NCBI RefSeq assembly: GCF_052030685.1 | Contig: NZ_JBQAJM010000019.1 | Coordinates: 1 to 47,807, forward strand | Reading direction: 5' to 3' | Length of the DNA stretch: 47,807 bases | DNA from: Caedibacter sp052030685 | GTDB lineage: Bacteria; Pseudomonadota; Gammaproteobacteria; Francisellales; Francisellaceae | In this document: positions 41,967-47,807 of the stretch, piece by piece | How positions within the stretch are numbered: the first letter of the stretch is position 1 | Layout of the letters: every line of letters begins with the position of its first letter | The notes under the pieces: model-generated | Seen by the model: the letters and a program-made list of their open reading frames with translations, nothing else | The model's database searches: none | Told to the model about the DNA's origin: nothing | Made by a program: the position numbers and the translations under genes

Positions 41967-42434
41967 ATGACTTTGCAAGTGGGTGAAAAAATAAGCTTGC
42001 CGCAGGTGGCAATGACCTCAAATAAAATATTTACACTTGATGATTACCGTGGCAATTATTTGGTGATTTACTTTTATCCAAAGGATAGCACACCAGGATG
42101 CACGACGGAAAGTATTGGTTTTACCGATCATTATAAAGATTTTGTCAAAGTTAATGCTACGATCCTCGGTGTGTCAAAAGATACCTTAAACTCACACGAG
42201 AAGTTCAAGGCAAAATATCATATGCCGTTTGAGCTTATTGCTGATACTGAAAAAGAGCTATGTGAGGCATTTGCCGTGCTGAAAGAAAAAAGCATGTTTG
42301 GTAAAAAATATATGGGCATTGAGCGCAGCACGTTTGTGATTGATATGGAAGGCAAACTTATCAAAGAATGGCGTAAAGTCAAAGTGCCAGGGCATGTTGA
42401 GGAAGTGTTAGCATTTATCAAAAGTTTAAAGTGA
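41967..42434 (+). CDS. bcp: Thiol peroxidase of the Bcp/PrxQ type, without the usual resolving Cys
   Basis: I start at ATG 41967, with AGGAG eight bases upstream. The 155-residue peroxiredoxin has YPKDSTPGCTTESIGF, with peroxidatic Cys45 in the PxxxTPGC loop. The resolving Cys normally five residues on is Ile50, so it is not of the usual CxxxxC Bcp form; Cys99 in KELCEAF is the only other Cys and may act instead, as in alpha-3 type Prx Q proteins. It reduces hydroperoxides in the cytoplasm. It diverges from yceD. Confidence 0.92.
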   Translation: MTLQVGEKISLPQVAMTSNKIFTLDDYRGNYLVIYFYPKDSTPGCTTESIGFTDHYKDFVKVNATILGVSKDTLNSHEKFKAKYHMPFELIADTEKELCEAFAVLKEKSMFGKKYMGIERSTFVIDMEGKLIKEWRKVKVPGHVEEVLAFIKSLK

Positions 42435-42463
42435 GTCTCTTTTGAAATAGGATTTGTACTTAT

Positions 42464-42946
42464 ATGAAAAAAATTGATCATGCGTTAATGACTCAAATGG
42501 CGCAAAACGCCAAGGAGTCACCGCGTTTACGCGCACATCACAATTTCCATCCTGAGCTATCAGATTCCGTCAATCGGTTAGCTATCCATCTTCAAAAGGG
42601 CACTTATATTCGTCCGCACAGGCACTCAGAATCGCATAAATGGGAGTTGATCATAGCGCTTAAAGGTCAGATAGGTGTGCTTATTTATGATAATGAAGCT
42701 GTTGTGATTGACCAATTTGTACTGGGCGCAGATGGCGATACTTTGGGGTTTGAGATGGCACCCAACACATGGCATTCATTATATGCAATAACTGATGAGG
42801 CATTATTTTTTGAGGTGAAACCTGGTCCTTTTACGCCAACATTAGAGAATGATTTTGTGCAATGGGCGCCAAAAGAGGGCGACAAAGAAGTGCTTGATTT
42901 TATGCAATGGCAGGCATCTGCCAAAGTGGGTGATCGTTATAAGTAA
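42464..42946 (+). CDS. WbuC family cupin protein
   Basis: This 160-residue single-domain cupin has YIRPHRHSESHKWELIIALK (metal His, His and Glu) and NTWHSLYAITDEALFFEVKP, which is the WbuC pattern. WbuC genes often lie in surface-polysaccharide loci; here the gene is only 30 bp after bcp, so its job is unclear. The N-terminal 40 residues are helical and include SPRLRAHHNFHP. Confidence 0.85.
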   Translation: MKKIDHALMTQMAQNAKESPRLRAHHNFHPELSDSVNRLAIHLQKGTYIRPHRHSESHKWELIIALKGQIGVLIYDNEAVVIDQFVLGADGDTLGFEMAPNTWHSLYAITDEALFFEVKPGPFTPTLENDFVQWAPKEGDKEVLDFMQWQASAKVGDRYK

Positions 42947-42971
42947 TGGGCACTCATAGGATGCATTATGC

Positions 42972-43475
42972 TTAATCTGGTTTAACAAACCTTTTGTCTT
43001 TGATATAAATAGTGCGCAAAACACGTGCAATAGTTTGTTTATCTTGATCATGTATCTCGATCTCTTTCTGGAAATATATTTTGCCATTAACACTGGTTTG
43101 ATGCTTGATTTGATTGATATCTTCATCACTTAAGCGAAACTCACAGTATACTGTTGATTTGCCAGGCGCGATGTACTTTATCGACGATTCCTTATCCCAG
43201 ATAATATAGTCATTGCCTAAAATATGACTAAGCATTAGCGGATAAAAGGCATCGGTCATTGCAAACAGAGAGCCACCAAAGTGTGTGCCAAAATAATTTC
43301 GATTATGCCATTTTAGTGGCATCGCAACCTTGATATAGCGATAGTCTTTGGCAATATGTAAGGTTCTGATCCCCGCGCCACGATAAGGGCGGTAACGATT
43401 AAGAATAAATTTAACAGCGCCTACTGGCATTTGTCTTAAGAATTTACGTGCTTTATGCCGCATACAACAGTCCAT
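42972..43475 (-). CDS. DUF4442 hotdog-fold protein (thioesterase-like)
   Basis: This 167-residue protein has the DUF4442 layout: VAMPLKWHNRNYFGTHFGGS with LFAMTDAFYPLMLSHILG, the hotdog helix and active-loop region, and a final strand ending VLRTIYIKDKRF. DUF4442 is related to acyl-CoA thioesterases, but catalysis has not been shown for most members. It converges on the cupin gene. Confidence 0.85.
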   Translation of the reverse strand: MDCCMRHKARKFLRQMPVGAVKFILNRYRPYRGAGIRTLHIAKDYRYIKVAMPLKWHNRNYFGTHFGGSLFAMTDAFYPLMLSHILGNDYIIWDKESSIKYIAPGKSTVYCEFRLSDEDINQIKHQTSVNGKIYFQKEIEIHDQDKQTIARVLRTIYIKDKRFVKPD

Positions 43476-43680
43476 TTTCTAAAGATAGTGGCTATTTTAT
43501 ACTTACTATCAAATAAAGCATAGTGCAAATCAGCTTTTGAAAATGATGGGTGATGGTAGCGGCATTATCTTAAGAAATTAGCAACAGTTAAAGTTGTGGT
43601 TATTTCTAAATAAGGTGTACAAATATAAACTATGGAAGCCCATGAAGAAGAGCAAGCGTTTTGTCCGTGGATTAAGTCGG

Positions 43681-44472
43681 CTATAAGTACTTGTGCAGTT
43701 TAGAGGACTTGTTTTCATAAAATACAATTTGCTTACCTTGATCCACCGTAAAGGTTTTTTCTTCTCCGGCATAAACTACTTCACTGCCAAGAGCCTTGCA
43801 TCCTTTGATTTCTGAAGATGAGGCAAGTTTATCGTCAGTTTTTGACTTACTTTGTTTATCTTGATTGTTCTGAGGTAATAAATCATATGTCTTAAAGTCT
43901 TTATCACAAGCATACATATTGCGCAAGACACTATAGCTGTTGCCGGTGTTCTTTACAGTAAGCAGACCGTCTTTATACTGATAATCTAGTGCTTTATGAA
44001 TTTCTTTAGGCTGATTAAATAACTGCACTTTATAAGAAACCACAACTTGAACGCCACTGACCGTATCTTTATCATCGACACCAGTAAAGCCTTTGATGTC
44101 ATTAACAACGGGGCTAATAGTAAGTGTATAAGCCTCTTCTGTGGTTACATCTTTATTTAATAAATTAGCGCGTACAATACGAGTCTGTTTGGCAGGAATG
44201 ACCAGTTTTGGCGGAGAGACAATCATGCCAAATTTCTTTGGATCAATTGAACCATCAAAGGGCGTAAACTTCCCTATATTGGTATCGAACTTCTTGGCAA
44301 TAACCTCAACATAAGCAGATTTATCACCTTCGTTTTTAACCTTGATATCAACATAAGACTGAGTGTTCGTTGACTTATGTTTGATCACAAGTGGCGTAAC
44401 TGATATGCCTGCAATCGCAAATTGTAGTGGCAGTAAACCAAATAAACCAAGCTTTAAAAATTGTTTAAACAT
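43681..44472 (-). CDS. Periplasmic fimbrial chaperone (alternate chaperone-usher type)
   Basis: The 263-residue protein has a signal peptide (LFGLLPLQFAIAGISV) and the chaperone plan: ISVTPLVIKHKSTNTQSYV, then a motif PPKLVIPAKQTRIVRANLLN that places Lys/Arg in the subunit-anchoring strand, and a second domain with two Cys (ACDKDF, KGCKAL) and KTFTVDQGKQIVFYEN at the end. It would hold the two subunits encoded upstream and deliver them to the usher. Good AAAGGAG site. The 26-residue acidic/Lys insert near 205-225 is not typical. Confidence 0.8.
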   Translation of the reverse strand: MFKQFLKLGLFGLLPLQFAIAGISVTPLVIKHKSTNTQSYVDIKVKNEGDKSAYVEVIAKKFDTNIGKFTPFDGSIDPKKFGMIVSPPKLVIPAKQTRIVRANLLNKDVTTEEAYTLTISPVVNDIKGFTGVDDKDTVSGVQVVVSYKVQLFNQPKEIHKALDYQYKDGLLTVKNTGNSYSVLRNMYACDKDFKTYDLLPQNNQDKQSKSKTDDKLASSSEIKGCKALGSEVVYAGEEKTFTVDQGKQIVFYENKSSKLHKYL

Positions 44473-44497
44473 CGATATCTCCTTTTAACTTTATCAT

Positions 44498-45076
44498 TTA
44501 AATCACTTGCAGTGACCAATTAATATTAAGGTTGAAATGCCCCTCAATCGTATCATTTGCTGAAACATTAAGAATGATACGATTTAAGTTAGCAAGTGTT
44601 GTGCCAGAAAACACCATGTCACAACTGCCTGATGATTGTGTGGTATTAAAAATAATGCCTTGAAGACCACCGTTATACTGACACAATGCTGAGTTAATTG
44701 TATTTATTGGCACAATGCTATTGCTTTGACTGTCTTCAAAACGAATCAATGACACAACAGCACCCGTGTGTGCATTGTGTAAATTATCTAACCCGAGGCC
44801 ATAAACTTTTTTACCATCTTGTGTGATTGAGGTAAATTGATTCGGTACCTGTGGTGTGATAGTTAATCGATAGTTTTTATCCTCAAAGATGTTGGCAGTA
44901 TGCGCTGTTAAGCTTACTTGGTCATAGTAACCACTGTTAAAATTAATCGTTGCATTGGGCGTGTCAATAACAAGTTGTGGTTCACCTAAGCTGTGAGCAT
45001 ATCCAAAGCTTGATAGCGCTAAATAGCTGCCGCTAATGATGCAGAGCAATTTATAATGTTTTTTTGATCGTAACAT
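44498..45076 (-). CDS. Fimbrial subunit-like protein 2
   Basis: This 192-residue protein has a signal peptide (YKLLCIISGSYLALSSFGYA) and beta-rich sequence with two Cys (SALCQY, GSCDMVF) that could form a disulphide. The final strand FNLNINWSLQVI resembles its neighbour's end. It overlaps the upstream gene by 26 bp and precedes the chaperone. It is likely a pilus subunit of the alternate chaperone-usher (CS1/Tcf-like) type, by position and size; the sequence itself is not clearly recognised. Confidence 0.55.
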   Translation of the reverse strand: MLRSKKHYKLLCIISGSYLALSSFGYAHSLGEPQLVIDTPNATINFNSGYYDQVSLTAHTANIFEDKNYRLTITPQVPNQFTSITQDGKKVYGLGLDNLHNAHTGAVVSLIRFEDSQSNSIVPINTINSALCQYNGGLQGIIFNTTQSSGSCDMVFSGTTLANLNRIILNVSANDTIEGHFNLNINWSLQVI

Positions 45077-45626
45077 ATAATACTCCTGTGTATTGTTCTT
45101 GGGTCATTTTAGCCGCTTTGAAGGTTAGCTCCATACGCTTGAAATGTTCAACAAGGGCTTGCCCACTAAATTCAAGCTCACAGCTGATTGGTTGTCCTAT
45201 CGCAAAAAATGACAACTGATTATCAACAATGGCACAATTGGCGTTGTTTCTGCCATTGACTAAGTTCAATCGGTTATTTTGCGCATTTAAAAAAGCGATA
45301 TGGCTTATGCCAACTTCGGCCTCTCCGTGATCGATCTTTCCTAACGGAATGACGACACTATTATCTTCTTTCAACGGTAGAAAGTTACTATTAAATGCAT
45401 TAATGACCAAACCATAACGGTCACTTGGGTTATAGCGGTTGTTTTGGTTAAACATCACATCACTGGTGTAAACACTTTGACTATTGGAATGAATGCTTCC
45501 GGTAATTGGACTTAGGGTGAAGTCTAGTCGTGAGGGGATAGAGTAATTTAGTCCCGTTGTCACAACATGACTGACGCCTGTTGCATAGCTCAACATAACC
45601 GTGATGATAGTTGCTACAATCTTCAT
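45051..45626 (-). CDS. Fimbrial subunit-like protein 1
   Basis: This 191-residue exported protein (signal VATIITVMLSYATGVSH) resembles subunit 2 in layout: two Cys in NANCAIVDN and ISCELEFSG, followed by a long final strand (MTQEQYTGVLYVTIKKTL). It starts the minus-strand fimbrial operon, which diverges from the usher gene. It may be the major pilin, but this is inferred from order only. Confidence 0.55.
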   Translation of the reverse strand: MKIVATIITVMLSYATGVSHVVTTGLNYSIPSRLDFTLSPITGSIHSNSQSVYTSDVMFNQNNRYNPSDRYGLVINAFNSNFLPLKEDNSVVIPLGKIDHGEAEVGISHIAFLNAQNNRLNLVNGRNNANCAIVDNQLSFFAIGQPISCELEFSGQALVEHFKRMELTFKAAKMTQEQYTGVLYVTIKKTL

Positions 45627-45735
45627 TCGAGTACCTGTTGCTATTGATCATGCTTATATCATACGTGATGATTAGGTTAAAAAAAAACCAATTAGTATTT
45701 AAACACTTAATGACCTTATAAAATAGATTAATGCT

Positions 45736-45795
45736 TTATGTGCTGATTTTATTTTGATCACTTTATATTATGTGCTCATATCAAAACACATAATA
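45736..45795. promoter_or_regulatory. TTATGTG repeats in the divergent fimbrial promoter
   Basis: TTATGTGCTGAT (45736-45747) and TTATGTGCTCAT (45768-45779) form an 11/12 direct repeat, 32 bp apart, about three DNA turns. The second overlaps one arm of an inverted repeat, TATTATGTG (45766-45774) with CACATAATA (45787-45795), spacer 12 bp. These three half-sites lie just upstream of the usher and within the 182-bp gap between divergent genes, and look like binding sites of a regulator. Confidence 0.5.
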
Positions 45796-45808
45796 AAATG
45801 GATAGAAA

Positions 45809-47734
45809 ATGGTATTTCAGCATAAAAAAAGCGTTATGTATCTACTGGCTGCGTTGCAAGGTGGATTTGCTTTTGCTGAAATTCGTGCAATTGAGGATGA
45901 AAGCATTCCTAAAGGATTTGAAAATTATCAAGCAATATCAACGATGAATGTGCCGGTGTATATCAATGGACGTATCGTCGCAACGACTATGGTTAAATTT
46001 GATGATGCTACGATTGAAATAATTAATCCTGTAAGTGTTATTAATAGAGTTCCTACGCTATCTGATGCGAATAAACAAAAAGTGCTTGAAGTATTATCAC
46101 AAAAGCTACCTAACCATAGTGAAAGGCTATGCAAATTAGATGCGCCTAAAAGTGTAGGCTATGGCAATATTTGTGAGGCGCTGACACCTGAAATAGCGGG
46201 TGTGATTTTTAACCCGAGCAATCTTAATTTGTATGTTTTTATTAATCCTAAGTTTCTAGAAAGCACTAATGGGCCAATTAATCCAATGCTTGCGTCATCG
46301 ACGTCTAGTTTTTCGTATTTTAATAATTCTTCTTTGCTCTATTCAACAACGGATTTTAACGATAGTAGTCTTAATCTAAATACCAATCAATATTTTAATT
46401 ATGGCAATGCTAGCTTGTTAGTAACCCCAGCACTTGAGCAGAAAGTCTCGCAGCGCAGTGATAATGACACAACGTTGAGCATTAATAACTTAACTTTGCG
46501 CTACTATTGGAATCCTGCCTTAATTTCAGCAGGAACAACAATAACGGCAGGGGATAATATCCTTGCTCAGCAAAACATTATTGGTATGAGTATGCGCAAC
46601 AATAATGAAGTCTATAGCTATAGCACGAGTAACTCAGGCACGCCAGTAGAGGTATTATTGACAACAAATTCGCAAGTGCGTGTTTATAAAGATAATCAAT
46701 TGATTTACGCCCAGCAATTACCAGCAGGGAAGCAGAAGCTTGATACCTACAGCTTTCCAGATGGGTCATATAATATTACGATTGAAGTGATTGATCAGTT
46801 TAATAAAAAAACTGTATCACGTGAGTTTTTTACAAAGTTTTCATTGATTCCTGAAGTAGACAAACCAAACTATCAATTTGCATTGGGCTATTTGCAAAAA
46901 ACGATTAATAGTAATGAACATTTTTACTATCCTCAAAGCTATACCGATGAACCCGTTTTTAACGCAAAATGGACGCAGAGTTTAAATAACCGATTGGCAT
47001 TAACAGGGAATATGCTGTCTAATTTTGACGATATCTATGCGACATTTGGCTTAGATAGTTTATTGGGTGGTAACTTAAGGCTGTCATGGTATAACACTGT
47101 TTCAAATGTTAATAAATATGCCTCAGCAATTACTGGTAGTTGGAACTTTGGTAATATCAGTTGGTATAGCAATATTCTAGGCGTTATTGATAATAATGAC
47201 GCATTAATGCCTAAACCACGGCTTTTTAATCCTTTGCCAAGTGGTCAACAGTTGCAATTGCAAAACAACTTAAGCTTTACATGGTTAGGTGTCAGTACAT
47301 CTTTATCACACAGTTGGAATACGATCACGCATCAGAATCGTTATGGTGTCAGTCTTTCTCGAAATTTATTTAGTACTTCAGGTTTAAGTGCTGATATGAC
47401 ATTCTCAGCGGTAAAGACAGATCATGATCACTTAATTCAAGCAGGTATTCGCTTTTACTTTACGCAAGGTCGTTGGAACGTTAGTGCCAGCTCTGACTAT
47501 ATGGATGATGGTCAAACACAAGGCAAATTTAATCAATCAGCTTCGGTTTACTACTCACACTATAGTAGTCCAAACGCTTATTTAAGCAGTAATGCAACGC
47601 TTAACTATAGTGAAGATAATAGCAGTGGATTTGTCTCTATCAATAGCGCCAATAAATTAGCACAATACAACGTGCAGAGTAATATCACAAAAGATACAAC
47701 GCAAGTTTCTGCCATGGTTAATTCAAGTATCTGA
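45809..47734 (+). CDS. TcfC-like outer-membrane usher, C-terminally truncated
   Basis: This 641-residue exported protein (signal LLAALQGGFAFA) begins with an N-terminal usher domain, followed by a beta-barrel and an E-set region. VEVLLTTNSQVRVYKDNQLI then YAQQLPAGKQKLDTYSFPDG and YNITIEVIDQFNKKTVSREF are typical of the CS1/Tcf-type ushers. TcfC-like ushers are about 850-900 residues, so roughly 200-250 residues are missing: the frame stops at TGA 47732-47734 in ordinary-looking barrel sequence (VSAMVNSSI). No other frame continues. The usher would lack its C-terminal domains and probably cannot secrete. It diverges from the subunit-chaperone operon. Confidence 0.8.
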   Translation: MVFQHKKSVMYLLAALQGGFAFAEIRAIEDESIPKGFENYQAISTMNVPVYINGRIVATTMVKFDDATIEIINPVSVINRVPTLSDANKQKVLEVLSQKLPNHSERLCKLDAPKSVGYGNICEALTPEIAGVIFNPSNLNLYVFINPKFLESTNGPINPMLASSTSSFSYFNNSSLLYSTTDFNDSSLNLNTNQYFNYGNASLLVTPALEQKVSQRSDNDTTLSINNLTLRYYWNPALISAGTTITAGDNILAQQNIIGMSMRNNNEVYSYSTSNSGTPVEVLLTTNSQVRVYKDNQLIYAQQLPAGKQKLDTYSFPDGSYNITIEVIDQFNKKTVSREFFTKFSLIPEVDKPNYQFALGYLQKTINSNEHFYYPQSYTDEPVFNAKWTQSLNNRLALTGNMLSNFDDIYATFGLDSLLGGNLRLSWYNTVSNVNKYASAITGSWNFGNISWYSNILGVIDNNDALMPKPRLFNPLPSGQQLQLQNNLSFTWLGVSTSLSHSWNTITHQNRYGVSLSRNLFSTSGLSADMTFSAVKTDHDHLIQAGIRFYFTQGRWNVSASSDYMDDGQTQGKFNQSASVYYSHYSSPNAYLSSNATLNYSEDNSSGFVSINSANKLAQYNVQSNITKDTTQVSAMVNSSI

Positions 47735-47782
47735 AGTTTAGAGTTTTAAACATTGAATTATGAATCAGTCGATCTAATTGCT

Positions 47783-47803
47783 AGCTCATGCAATTGAGCT
47801 TTT
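47783..47803 (+). terminator. Hairpin with T-run after the usher
   Basis: AGCTCA-TGCAAT-TGAGCT is a 6-bp stem followed by TTT (part of CTTTTAAG), 49 bp after the usher stop. It might end the transcript or be a short inverted repeat at the break that truncated the gene. Confidence 0.4.
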
Positions 47804-47807
47804 AAGC

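Noticed and set aside
43578..43772. A 64-codon minus-strand frame after the chaperone gene
   Set aside because: It overlaps the chaperone gene's 3' end in another frame and has no ribosome site or recognisable domain; the 205-bp gap has no clear gene.

Overview
The window looks like chromosomal DNA of an AT-rich gammaproteobacterium, most likely a relative of Francisella (Francisellales/Fastidiosibacteraceae-like). The placement rests on a type VI secretion locus of the Francisella (T6SS-ii, igl/pdp) type and on gammaproteobacterial gene runs (LysM-type protein-dprA-smg, slpA-ispH, yceD-rpmF-plsX-fabH). No species name can be read from the sequence alone.

Layout. 1-4.2 kb: a beta-barrel outer-membrane protein gene that lacks its signal peptide, a DASS/SLC13-type transporter, a RelE/HigB-like toxin-antitoxin operon with an operator-overlapped promoter and a frameshifted third gene, and tRNA-Asn(GTT). 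4.3-5.1 kb: decayed small genes with in-frame stops. 5.1-30.3 kb: the T6SS island. It opens with a glycosyltransferase-like candidate effector and a LuxR-type regulator, then tssM, a tssG-like gene, tssJ, tssL and a tssF-like gene. Next come four non-core genes that look like cargo (an HGT-motif protein, a C80-like cysteine protease, a zinc-ribbon protein and, on the opposite strand, a kinase-like protein). The second structural block follows: tssB-tssC-hcp-tssK in the iglABCD order, a tssA/iglI-like gene, a giant PAAR-like (DUF4280) protein, a separate beta-helix spike gene, a second glycosyltransferase-like gene and a gp27/gp5-like VgrG body gene. 30.3-43.5 kb: housekeeping genes (malic enzyme, smg, dprA, a TsaP-like protein, slpA, ispH, pssA, tcdA, ftsY, fabH, plsX, rpmF, yceD, bcp, a WbuC-like cupin, a DUF4442 protein). 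43.7-47.8 kb: an alternate chaperone-usher fimbrial cluster whose usher gene stops early.

How the parts work together. TssJ-TssL-TssM form the envelope complex, TssK/F/G the baseplate, TssB/C the sheath and Hcp the tube. The DUF4280 protein and the two split VgrG pieces make the tip. There is no clpV and no recognisable tssE in the window, as in the Francisella island, where ClpB is thought to recycle the sheath. The TssM P-loop is also lost, again as in Francisella PdpB. The cargo candidates resemble toxins that act inside eukaryotic cells, and no immunity-type partners are evident next to them, which suggests an anti-host rather than an anti-bacterial system.

The most unusual points are: a glycosyltransferase and a C80-like cysteine protease, fused in large clostridial toxins, encoded here as separate T6SS-locus proteins; a VgrG split into body and spike genes with an effector candidate between them; a PAAR-like domain carrying a roughly 860-residue helical extension; and short GGCCA-N3-TGGCT hairpins repeated at module borders of the island.
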